Shown piece by piece: positions 52,309-60,365 of a stretch of DNA of 64,000 nucleotides. The notes beneath the pieces are model-generated. The model was not told the DNA's origin. It worked only from the letters and a program-made list of their open reading frames with translations, and ran no database searches. Made by a program: the position numbers and the translations under genes. Origin of the DNA: Photobacterium indicum (GTDB taxonomy: Bacteria > Pseudomonadota > Gammaproteobacteria > Enterobacterales > Vibrionaceae); NCBI RefSeq assembly GCF_003026215.1, contig NZ_PYOC01000007.1, forward strand, positions 62,001-126,000, read 5' to 3'. The number at the start of each line of letters is the position of its first letter. Within the stretch, counting starts at the first letter, position 1.

Positions 52309-55095
52309 TTAACCCTCTTTAGGTGTAAGCATTGCTTCCATCTGTTGAGTATTCGTACCTATCAGGCGTTCTGATAGTGCATTAACTTCAGCTAATGTCA
52401 GTGTCGACATGATTTTCTCAGGATAAATTACCGCTTGTGGGTCAGCACCAAAGAGCACATAGCTACTGAGCATCTGCGCCTGTGCTTGTGGGTTCCTCTG
52501 CCACGATTTTAGATCTGCTGCCAATTGCGACTTAGCCGCCGCAAACTCCGTATCGGTAAAGCCCACCCTTGCATTTTGCAGTACCTGTTGAGTACTGATT
52601 CGTACAGCATCTAACTTATCAGGTGCCGCATTTACAACAAATGACACCAGCGCCTCACCACTGCCATCAAACCAAACCAACTGGATGTTGGGGGCATAAC
52701 TCAACCCATGCTCATTACGCAGATTATCACGGTATCTCTTGTCCAATAACCGATAGAACAAATCGGAGGTAAAACGATCTCGCGTTGTTTTCGGCTCTCC
52801 CTGAGAAAACAGGTTAACCTCATAATTAATCGTATTATCTACCGCTTCCATCACATTCACCGACGCGATAGAGACCTTTGGTTCAGCCCGATAATCAGTA
52901 ATTAACTCTGCTGATTCAAATGGAATACCAGCCACATAACGTCTGAGCATCCGATTAAAGTCTCCAACCTCAATATCAGCGCTGACAACCAAAGTAAAAT
53001 TGCGCTTCTTCTTCATCAAGGTGTCAAAAACAGCCTGAACCTGATCCGGTGTTACTTGATCTAAATCATCCCCAGTTACAACCTTGCTTGAACTATCATC
53101 AGGATAAAGTGTACTGGAAACCTGACTGACAAAGTGACCAAACGGAGATAACAACCAGTTATTCTGCTCAACAGTAAGTTCATGCTGTACTGCCGCAAAT
53201 TGCTGTTCGTCCACTTTTGCTGCTGTCATTAGCTGATTAAGCACAGATAAAGCAAAAGGAAGCTCCTTTTTAGCCGTCTCACTATATAAACCGTGTGAAG
53301 TTTTCCAAAGAACGGGCTCAATATAGGTGTTATGGCGAAGCAGTAACTTATTAAATTCCGGCGCAGAAAAACCTGCCAATCCACTGCGGGCAAAGACGGG
53401 GCCTACCATTGCAGCTGCATGGTACAATTCTGGTTGCAGTGCCGCAATACCACCAGATGACATCAGATACAGGTACACATCATCACCCGATTCAGGCATC
53501 TGCCTTAACCAAACGTCAACACCGTTATCTAATGTCCAGCGGTGTGTGGTTGGTTCAATTGCCTCATAAGACGTTATTTCTCCTCCTTTTTCAGGCAATG
53601 GAAAATCACCAGAAGAGGAAGCCATCAAGAGTTCTTTACCCGATGCTGAAAATTGCGTCTGAAACTGAGCAAATGTCGCTTTGGCTTTCTCTGTATTCTC
53701 TTCTCTTGTGAGCAATAAAACGGGTTTATTGTTTGCTGCACTAAGGTACTTATTGATCGCTTTATTCAGCCTTGCTTGATCAAGCTGTTTAATAAATTGC
53801 TGCAACTGACTTCGAATCACTTCCTTCGATAGTTGTGTTTTACTATCCATTAAAGTGTAGAGACGATCGTCAGAAAAATCGGCGGCTTTTTTGTTTAACC
53901 ACTGTGTATCTAAGCCATTAACATCATTTCGCCACGTTTCTTTAATCGTCGCTAGCTCAACAGCACCAACGCCATGATCTCGTAAGCTCGCTAATTCTTC
54001 AGCGAAAAATTTCTGAGCTGCCAGCCGATCAGATTCGGCAAATTCAACCACTATCTCACCAATATGGCGATTGATAATAAGGCTGTTATAGGCAAATGAA
54101 TTGAGTAGTGGCGACTGAGTTTCTATGTGCCGATCTTGCAACCTCAGTGCGATAGCCTGAATCACCGTGTCTTCAAGTAGCAAGGTCTGGTATTCAGCAT
54201 CGGTCCTCACTTGTTTGTCACTCAATTCTACCAGCAAAGCTATACCTGCCTGTTGCCCTGCCGAACCAGAGATAAACAAAGGCTCTGATGTAAGATCCTC
54301 AATCCCTTCATCTTCTGACTCTGTTTTAACATCCTGAACGACGGCTTCTTCTGATGCACTAAAATGCTGTGCGATCATAGGCTCTAACTGCTTACGATCA
54401 ATATCTCCGGTAATAATCAATTCTGTATTTTGAGGTAGATAATGCGCATGATAAAACGACAACAATCCATCACGATTCAGGCTATTGATGCTGCCTGTCG
54501 TGCCGAGTACATCTCTACCTTCATAGCGACTACCTTGTAGTAATGCCTCAAAAACTTTAAGATCAGCGGGCTTATCACCACGTTGGGCAAACCGAAATTC
54601 GCCTAAAACAGCCCCTTTTTCATTCTCGATAAGGCTTGGATCTAAGGTGAGCTTTCCAGTGGCAATATCACTAAGCCAAGTCATCGCACTCTCTAACCGC
54701 TCATTATTCGGTAGATCGATTTGATAAGTCGTTACATCATGTGTTGTAAATGCATTTAGGTCATTGCCAAACGACACGCCGGCATCAACAAACAAAGACT
54801 CAACATGCTTTGCACCAAAGCCCGAACTGCCAAGAAACGCCATATGCTCAAGGAAATGCGCATAACCGGCCTGCTCTGCAGTTTCATCAACGGCACCAGC
54901 ATGCACAAGCAAACGGAGCGAAACAGGCTCTCCGCTAATTGGTAACAAGTGATATTGCATTCCGTTTTTCAATTTTCCTTGCAACCACTGGCTATCCGCC
55001 TGAAGCGATTGAGGTTCAGGCACGTGCTGGCAAGCTACCAGCAACAAAGTGGCAAAAATAATTCCCCAAACTCTAACTAGTCTTTTTACTTCCAT
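52309..55095 (-). CDS. M16-family zinc metallopeptidase, lipoprotein
   Basis: 928 residues. A lipoprotein signal ends LLVACQ, so the enzyme is probably membrane-anchored in the periplasm. The N-terminal domain has the inverted zinc motif HFLEHMAFLGS, and the third ligand Glu lies in ENEKGAVLGEF about 75 residues on. Three further M16-type domains follow (from TELIITGDIDRKQLEP; from WTLDNGVDVWLRQMPESGD; from RNFTLVVSADIEVGDFN). This four-domain, pitrilysin/PqqL-like layout degrades peptides in an enclosed chamber. Its substrate is unknown. No pqq or siderophore-peptide genes are adjacent. Confidence 0.94.
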   Translation of the reverse strand: MEVKRLVRVWGIIFATLLLVACQHVPEPQSLQADSQWLQGKLKNGMQYHLLPISGEPVSLRLLVHAGAVDETAEQAGYAHFLEHMAFLGSSGFGAKHVESLFVDAGVSFGNDLNAFTTHDVTTYQIDLPNNERLESAMTWLSDIATGKLTLDPSLIENEKGAVLGEFRFAQRGDKPADLKVFEALLQGSRYEGRDVLGTTGSINSLNRDGLLSFYHAHYLPQNTELIITGDIDRKQLEPMIAQHFSASEEAVVQDVKTESEDEGIEDLTSEPLFISGSAGQQAGIALLVELSDKQVRTDAEYQTLLLEDTVIQAIALRLQDRHIETQSPLLNSFAYNSLIINRHIGEIVVEFAESDRLAAQKFFAEELASLRDHGVGAVELATIKETWRNDVNGLDTQWLNKKAADFSDDRLYTLMDSKTQLSKEVIRSQLQQFIKQLDQARLNKAINKYLSAANNKPVLLLTREENTEKAKATFAQFQTQFSASGKELLMASSSGDFPLPEKGGEITSYEAIEPTTHRWTLDNGVDVWLRQMPESGDDVYLYLMSSGGIAALQPELYHAAAMVGPVFARSGLAGFSAPEFNKLLLRHNTYIEPVLWKTSHGLYSETAKKELPFALSVLNQLMTAAKVDEQQFAAVQHELTVEQNNWLLSPFGHFVSQVSSTLYPDDSSSKVVTGDDLDQVTPDQVQAVFDTLMKKKRNFTLVVSADIEVGDFNRMLRRYVAGIPFESAELITDYRAEPKVSIASVNVMEAVDNTINYEVNLFSQGEPKTTRDRFTSDLFYRLLDKRYRDNLRNEHGLSYAPNIQLVWFDGSGEALVSFVVNAAPDKLDAVRISTQQVLQNARVGFTDTEFAAAKSQLAADLKSWQRNPQAQAQMLSSYVLFGADPQAVIYPEKIMSTLTLAEVNALSERLIGTNTQQMEAMLTPKEG

Positions 55096-55401
55096 ATACT
55101 TACATCCAAACTTACATACCCAACCAAACCATCATCATACAATTATAAATCGCGTGAAATATATAATTATTTTCAATGATTTAAATGAGTTATCACTCAG
55201 TAGCAGAGTATAGAACCTTCTGTTCGTTTATCTTGGCTGACCAGCTTGTATTAGTACTGTGTCAGGTAGGGTTTAGAAAAAGCATTGAAAGACAAATTCT
55301 CTAATGTGACATTTAATTTATCGGTTGGGTGGCGTTATATACGGCGTCGCACGGTCTTGATGCAACACCGTATGGTCTATTATGTAGTAGCAGAACTTAA
55401 C
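55096..55401. other. 306-bp intergenic region with one inverted repeat
   Basis: No gene seen. ATACGGCGT (55339-55347) and ACACCGTAT (55365-55373) pair over nine positions with one G-T wobble, past the oxidoreductase stop on the minus strand. It could act as a weak terminator for that gene, but no T run is present. Confidence 0.35.
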
Positions 55402-56823
55402 CTACTTGTCCGGTGAAATATTCTGATTTAAACGGAAAAAATTATCAGGGTCGTACTTGGCTTTGACCTCGGCAAGCCGTTCATAGTTGGCTCCGTATGC
55501 TCCTTGAACGCGATCTTCATCTTCACTAATGAAGTTTACGTATACACCACCAGTGGCGAAGGGTTTAGTGGCATCGTAAAACTCACGAGCCCACTCAAAG
55601 CAAGACCCATCTTGACTCGTATTATCCCAACGCGTATGTACATTCATGATGAATTCAACATCACGATGAGGATATGCATTGGCATCAGGTGCAACCCTAT
55701 TTGTTGCCCCTCCCATTTGAGCAATGAAGATCTCAGACTGTGGCGTTGGTAATTTGGAACCATACTCCACTAACTGCTCAATCAATCCATCACTTAACTC
55801 CGTGAAATTGTGTGACTTCCAGTAGTTTCGAGCACCGGGTGTTAATAGAGGGTCAAAAGCTTGCTGAAATCCAACAAATGGATGTGGTGCAAAGCCATTA
55901 GCAATCGCTTCGCCAAGCTGGTGTAACGGAGCCAATGCTTGTTTGCCTGCTTCCATGTCACCGCTGTAAAGAGCCACCAAAATCAATACTCGGGTTCCGT
56001 GTACATCAGGTTTAAGAAAAGGTAATGGTGGTGCATCGCGAATAACGGCCCATACCGTCAACTCTTCAGGGCAATTAGCACAAAAATCACGATATGCATG
56101 CAATACCGAATAAGCCTGCTCAAAAGGAAAAACAATTGGACCAGACATCACTTCAGGGCCAACAGCATGTAGTTTAAATTCGAATGATGTGACAACACCG
56201 AAGTTGCCGCCACCACCACAAGAAGCCCAAAACAAGTCAGCATGATGATTTTTATCACACCGCAGACGTTTACCTTCAGCGGTTACCACTTCAATGGCAA
56301 GAAGGTTATCAACTGTCATACCATATGTTCGACTTAGCCAACCGAAGCCCCCGCCAAGCGTTAACCCTGCTATCCCTGTCGTAGAGTTAATACCAACAGG
56401 GACTGCCAAACCGTAAGCTTGGGTTTCATGATCAACATCACCGAGTGTCGCGCCGGGTTCAACAACTGCAACACGCTCTTGCGGGTCGACTCGAACAGAC
56501 CGCATATTACTTAAATCTATTAAAAATGCACCGTCGTACAGAGATTTGCCTGCAATATTATGTCCAGCGCCTCGAATTGAGGTAAGTAGCTGATGCTGCT
56601 TAGCAAATTGAATCGCATAGAGAACGTCGGCGGTTCCTGTACAGCGTACTATCACAGCCGGATGACGGTCGATCATCGCATTCCATATTTGACGTACCTC
56701 ATTGTAATCAGGATCACCGGGAACGATAATCTGACCTCGAACTCTTCCATGAAGCTCGCTTAATACCTCATCGTTTAGAATTTTCATGTCGCCATCAAGT
56801 GAGCGAACTTGTAATTCAGCCAT
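55402..56823 (-). CDS. FAD-linked oxidoreductase, berberine-bridge-enzyme type
   Basis: 473 residues from ATG 56823; GTG 56829 is also possible. The PCMH-type FAD domain covers about 40-215, with the covalent-flavin histidine in IRGAGHNIAGKSL and the loops VEPGATLGDVDHE and TTGIAGLTLGGGFGW. The position that holds the second, cysteinyl flavin link in bicovalent members reads GINSTTG here, so only the His link is expected. The BBE C-terminal segment is YGANYERLAEVKAKYDPDNFFRLNQNI. Such enzymes oxidise sugars or alcohols. The substrate is unknown. Confidence 0.93.
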   Translation of the reverse strand: MAELQVRSLDGDMKILNDEVLSELHGRVRGQIIVPGDPDYNEVRQIWNAMIDRHPAVIVRCTGTADVLYAIQFAKQHQLLTSIRGAGHNIAGKSLYDGAFLIDLSNMRSVRVDPQERVAVVEPGATLGDVDHETQAYGLAVPVGINSTTGIAGLTLGGGFGWLSRTYGMTVDNLLAIEVVTAEGKRLRCDKNHHADLFWASCGGGGNFGVVTSFEFKLHAVGPEVMSGPIVFPFEQAYSVLHAYRDFCANCPEELTVWAVIRDAPPLPFLKPDVHGTRVLILVALYSGDMEAGKQALAPLHQLGEAIANGFAPHPFVGFQQAFDPLLTPGARNYWKSHNFTELSDGLIEQLVEYGSKLPTPQSEIFIAQMGGATNRVAPDANAYPHRDVEFIMNVHTRWDNTSQDGSCFEWAREFYDATKPFATGGVYVNFISEDEDRVQGAYGANYERLAEVKAKYDPDNFFRLNQNISPDK

Positions 56824-57012
56824 AATCACTTACCCATAGTTTTTGGCGAATGCACGGTGCATACGCCAGCCTATCTAATGAGCAATCGTTGGAAGTAAAC
56901 CTCAATCATTGCTTCAGGTTGATTGCTACAACAATGAGTGTAGACGAGGCTTAGATTCAATAGCACAAAACCTAATGAACAGCCATGCTTGGGAGCCTGA
57001 TTCAAATACTAT

Positions 57013-57027
57013 TATACCCAAGTCACC
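57013..57027. repeat. end fragment of the dispersed repeat
   Basis: TATACCCAAGTCACC matches the terminus of the palindromic repeat seen complete at 13534-13799 and 35313-35381. No second arm was found near it, so it is a fragment or a chance match. Confidence 0.4.
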
Positions 57028-57110
57028 AATTCCATAAACGAGAAAAACCGTGGCGATATAAGGCTACGGTTTGTTGGAAGACGATCTTTATTTGGATATA
57101 TTGGCTCTAT

Positions 57111-57887
57111 TTAGAAGCCAAATTTTCCATTATTATTTTTCCAGGCATTTTTCGCTGGAATTGACTCGATAGTATCCCAGTGTTCTACAATTTTATTATT
57201 ATTAATGCGGAATAGATCATAGAAAGAAACGTGTTCGCCACCAAGGCTACCTTCACTAATACTCAGAACGAAATTGCCTTCACCTAATACGATATGGTTT
57301 TCTGTATAAACCATTTTAATGCCTTGCTTTGCCATCTCATCAAGTGCTTTGCCTAAGCCAGTAACACCGTCGGCTATGGCTGTATTGTGTTGAAGATAAT
57401 CGGCATCACCATCATCAATAAAGCGACCTAGTTGTGCAAAGTCACCTTTCATAAGAATCGTATCAACAAAGTCAGTAACGAGTGCTTTGTTCTCTTTTGT
57501 CTTATCTAAATCGCTAATTTCTGTGGGGCCATCTAACTGGGTACGATTACTTGGATTTGGGCCTATTTTTTCAGCCAGATTATCCCAATGCTCAACAATT
57601 AAGCCATCTTCAAAACGGAATACATCAAAGCCAACTTTAGGGCCGAAGAAATTATAGTCGGTATGTGTAAATACGTAGTCACCATCAGTAAAGGCACGTT
57701 TTACATTAACCTTTGCACTGCCCTCTGGAAGCGCTTGTAGTACTGCACCAAAACCAGCAAGACCATCTCCCACTGCTAGGTTATGTTGAATATATTTATC
57801 TGGATTTACATAACTAATCGCTTGCTGATCGCCCGTTTCTATACTGTTAAGTACAGCAACCGCTTTGTCTTTATTAGATAGGTCCAT
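57111..57887 (-). CDS. tandem NTF2/SnoaL-like domain protein
   Basis: 258 residues made of two related NTF2-like halves. The first is about 1-120 (YIQHNLAVGDGLAGFGAVLQ, VEHWDNLAEKIG) and the second about 130-258 (YLQHNTAIADGVTGLGKALD, VEHWDTIESIP). The repeated QHN...DG...EHWD pattern shows an internal duplication. Proteins of this type include polyketide-cyclase-like and ester-cyclase-like enzymes; substrate unknown. An in-frame signal peptide upstream is interrupted by a stop (see next entry). Translation may restart at this ATG, which has AAGGA seven bases before it, giving a cytoplasmic product. Confidence 0.85.
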   Translation of the reverse strand: MDLSNKDKAVAVLNSIETGDQQAISYVNPDKYIQHNLAVGDGLAGFGAVLQALPEGSAKVNVKRAFTDGDYVFTHTDYNFFGPKVGFDVFRFEDGLIVEHWDNLAEKIGPNPSNRTQLDGPTEISDLDKTKENKALVTDFVDTILMKGDFAQLGRFIDDGDADYLQHNTAIADGVTGLGKALDEMAKQGIKMVYTENHIVLGEGNFVLSISEGSLGGEHVSFYDLFRINNNKIVEHWDTIESIPAKNAWKNNNGKFGF

Positions 57888-57974
57888 TGTATTTTCCTTC
57901 GCTGAGATCTGACTTGCGTATGCTGTTCACACTAAAACTGTTGTAGCTAAAGCGGCTGATATACCTTTTTTCAT
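57888..57974 (-). pseudogene. signal peptide broken by an in-frame TGA
   Basis: ATG 57974, with AGAGG about eight bases upstream, opens MKKGISAALATTVLV, then TGA at 57927-57929, then TAYASQISAKENT in the same frame into the NTF2-like coding sequence at 57887. The split sequence is a textbook Sec signal peptide with cleavage near AYA-SQ. A single base change explains the stop. Either the export signal has been lost in this strain or the base is a sequence error. Confidence 0.75.
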
Positions 57975-58054
57975 GATTTTTACCTCTCGTTGGAATGAAG
58001 TAATAGTAATGATAAAAGGCAGAACTCACATGGTCAGTACAGGCGGAATAATGG

Positions 58055-58933
58055 TCAATGACGAACTTCAAACTGTTTCTGAAAGCGTGATGGGGTGATC
58101 AATGTATGTTTTTTAAAGTACTTTACAAAATTGCTGGCATCTTCAAAGCCAAATTCATAAGCAAGCTGTTGAGTTGGCAACCCATCTAATACAAGTCGCC
58201 TTTTTGCCTCCAAAATAGTGTAGGCATCGATGAGTTGCTTAGCAGTTTGATTGGTCGCTAATTTACAAATCTGATTTAAGGTTTTATAGGTAGTGTGCAG
58301 ATGATCAGCATAATAAGTAGCATCTCTAGAGTGACGGAATTTTTTTTCAAGCAAATCAACAAAATCAGAGAACTTACCGAGTTGATCTTTGTTTAATCTA
58401 TCATGATGATTCTCTGGCATCACTCGGCGAAGAATTAACGACAATGAAGAAAACAGAAACATGACGATTAAAGGATCTGATTCCTGATGCACAAGTTCTT
58501 TGCTGATTTCAGTCAATAGCTTTTCGCTGCTGCTCATGGCTTCTGAGTCAGGAATAAATACAGGCTGATAAGAATACTCTAAGTGAGTTGGCGTAAATTC
58601 TGGCAATCTCATGTTCGCAAGGGCTTGATTGATAAACTCTTGCGTAAAGAGCAGTATTTTACCTTTTGGTTTCTGGCTAAAATCAAACGCATGAACTTGA
58701 TTTTTTTGAATGAAAATAAATGCCCCCGACTCATAAGGGTAGTTCACAAAATCTATTAAATGAGTGCCCTCTCCTTCTTCGATATGAATAATCTGATTGA
58801 AGTCGACGCGATGTGGCAAGGTAGGGTTATGATTAAGACTATCTTTACGTTGGTACAGTTGTTCTAAATCAATGATTTCAATTTCGCGGTTTGCCGTTTT
58901 TGTGTGGTTGAAGCCAACTTCAGGTATATTCAT
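58055..58933 (-). CDS. AraC-family regulator
   Basis: 292 residues. The N-terminal cupin-like ligand domain has HRVDFNQIIHIEEGEGTHLI and GAFIFIQKNQVHAF. The C-terminal AraC helix-turn-helix pair covers about 190-290 (YYADHLHTTYKTLNQICKLA and PTQQLAYEFGFEDASNFVKY). It lies about 80 bases upstream of the NTF2-like gene's signal peptide start, in the same direction. That suggests local control or co-transcription. Ligand unknown. Confidence 0.92.
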   Translation of the reverse strand: MNIPEVGFNHTKTANREIEIIDLEQLYQRKDSLNHNPTLPHRVDFNQIIHIEEGEGTHLIDFVNYPYESGAFIFIQKNQVHAFDFSQKPKGKILLFTQEFINQALANMRLPEFTPTHLEYSYQPVFIPDSEAMSSSEKLLTEISKELVHQESDPLIVMFLFSSLSLILRRVMPENHHDRLNKDQLGKFSDFVDLLEKKFRHSRDATYYADHLHTTYKTLNQICKLATNQTAKQLIDAYTILEAKRRLVLDGLPTQQLAYEFGFEDASNFVKYFKKHTLITPSRFQKQFEVRH

Positions 58934-59127
58934 ATTGCGAAAACCATTTATATAACATTCTGATTATACTGAAGTCTAGAGCATATCACTTAAATACTCT
59001 ATCCCTCTAAACCGTCAGAAGAGATAATACGGAGCCTAACACTCATTTATATTAATAAGCTTGTTACTGTATTAAACTCACGGACTTGCAGACAGTCAGT
59101 ATCGAGTATACCCCGCTACCTTTAATT

Positions 59128-60069
59128 TTATGTGTCGCGCGTTATCACTTCATCAGAAGCAAGACCTATAATCAGCTCTCGTAACCATTTATGACTCGGA
59201 TCGTTATCAAAATGGCGATGCCAAAGTAACGCATATCCACCCGGTTCGAGTTTTATTGGAAGCGGCTTAACAACGAGATTGGCATCCATATTTAACGCTT
59301 TAACCGCAGAAAACGGATAACACATCAGTAAGTCACTCTGCTCACATAACTTCACTGCACTCTGTACATCCGACATATTGACCGCACTGTCGAGTTGCTT
59401 GCGCTCAATGTCGAGCACCTCTTTTAATAACCAACCGCTAATGCCACCAATGGTGACTTCTAAATGTCGGTATTTCAAAAAAGTGTCTATATTCCATTCT
59501 TCTTGCAATGCAGGGTGATCTTTGCGCATCAGACAAACCGAATAGTCCCGTACAAGCTCAGCATAATTAAGCTCATCAGGAATGCTAAGGTAATGAGACT
59601 TTGCACGTTCATCCCATTCAAAAATTCCAATACCAAAATCAATTTCACGCCTCAGTAAACGATTGAGACTATCATCACTCCAGGTACGGCTATTGATACT
59701 AATGCCGGGCGCTTGCTTAAGTAAGCTCGGCATGAAACGCGAATACGTCACGGTATATGCCGTTTCAACCAAGTCAAATGTAAACGTACGCTGGCTTTTT
59801 TCAGGTTCAAATTTTGAAGGTATCGCCAGCTGATCGATCTGACGTAAAATCTCATGAATACTGGGTGCAAGAGACAACGCCTTTGGAGTGGGAAGTAACC
59901 CTTTAGACTGACGGTCAAAAAGCGGGTCATCAAAGGTTTCACGCAGCTTAGCTAATTGCTTGCTGACAGCTGATTGGCTAAGGTATAAACGTGATGCCGC
60001 CGCTGTTACACTGCGCTCTTCGAGTAATACAGCCAATACCCGTAATAAGTTAACATCAAAGTTCTTCAA
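59128..60069 (-). CDS. LysR-family transcriptional regulator
   Basis: 313 residues. The winged helix-turn-helix is LLRVLAVLLEERSVTAAASR with LYLSQSAVSKQLAKLRETFD. The effector domain begins near FTFDLVETAYTVTYSRFMPS and resembles NodD/LeuO-like members. No obvious divergent target: the gene beyond it (60343) encodes a c-di-GMP protein in the opposite direction. The two share a 273-bp region that includes a repeat fragment. Effector unknown. Confidence 0.92.
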   Translation of the reverse strand: MKNFDVNLLRVLAVLLEERSVTAAASRLYLSQSAVSKQLAKLRETFDDPLFDRQSKGLLPTPKALSLAPSIHEILRQIDQLAIPSKFEPEKSQRTFTFDLVETAYTVTYSRFMPSLLKQAPGISINSRTWSDDSLNRLLRREIDFGIGIFEWDERAKSHYLSIPDELNYAELVRDYSVCLMRKDHPALQEEWNIDTFLKYRHLEVTIGGISGWLLKEVLDIERKQLDSAVNMSDVQSAVKLCEQSDLLMCYPFSAVKALNMDANLVVKPLPIKLEPGGYALLWHRHFDNDPSHKWLRELIIGLASDEVITRDT

Positions 60070-60108
60070 GTATGATTACCATCTATCAATAATTACAGCC
60101 ATTGATTG

Positions 60109-60150
60109 TATACCGAAGTTACCTCAAGATGCTCGTTTCAACGATAATTT
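60109..60150. repeat. half copy of the dispersed repeat
   Basis: TATACCGAAGTTACCTCAAG at 60109 continues ATGCTCGTTTCAACGATAAT. The first part matches the repeat end and the TCGTTTCA..CGA part matches the AAACGAGCAGCTTGAGG end of the 13534 element. The second arm is missing. Confidence 0.6.
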
Positions 60151-60332
60151 TCAACCTCTTACAAATACGATAAAAAGCTCCTCGTCTCGTTTAACTAATT
60201 TAATTCACGCTGCAAATTTTTAATACCAACAAAAACAAGCATAGCGCTTTACCTAAATGGTCAAAAAAACCTCAAAAATAACTATTAATCTTGTTAATAT
60301 GTTAACCTCAAACCAATTGACAGGGTAATGAT

Positions 60333-60365
60333 ATGAAAAATAATGAAACAGATGTACCTACCTAA
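60333..60365 (+). other. overlapping 10-codon upstream ORF
   Basis: ATG 60333 has AGGG seven bases upstream and opens ten codons ending TAA at 60363-60365. It overlaps the ATG of the GGDEF-EAL gene (60343) in another frame. The ribosome site is placed for this short frame and not for the main gene, so it may set the gene's translation level. A true function is not shown. Confidence 0.35.

Noticed and set aside
57874..58071. 65-codon open frame on the minus strand
   Set aside because: It is an out-of-frame reading of the broken signal peptide region and the end of the AraC gene.
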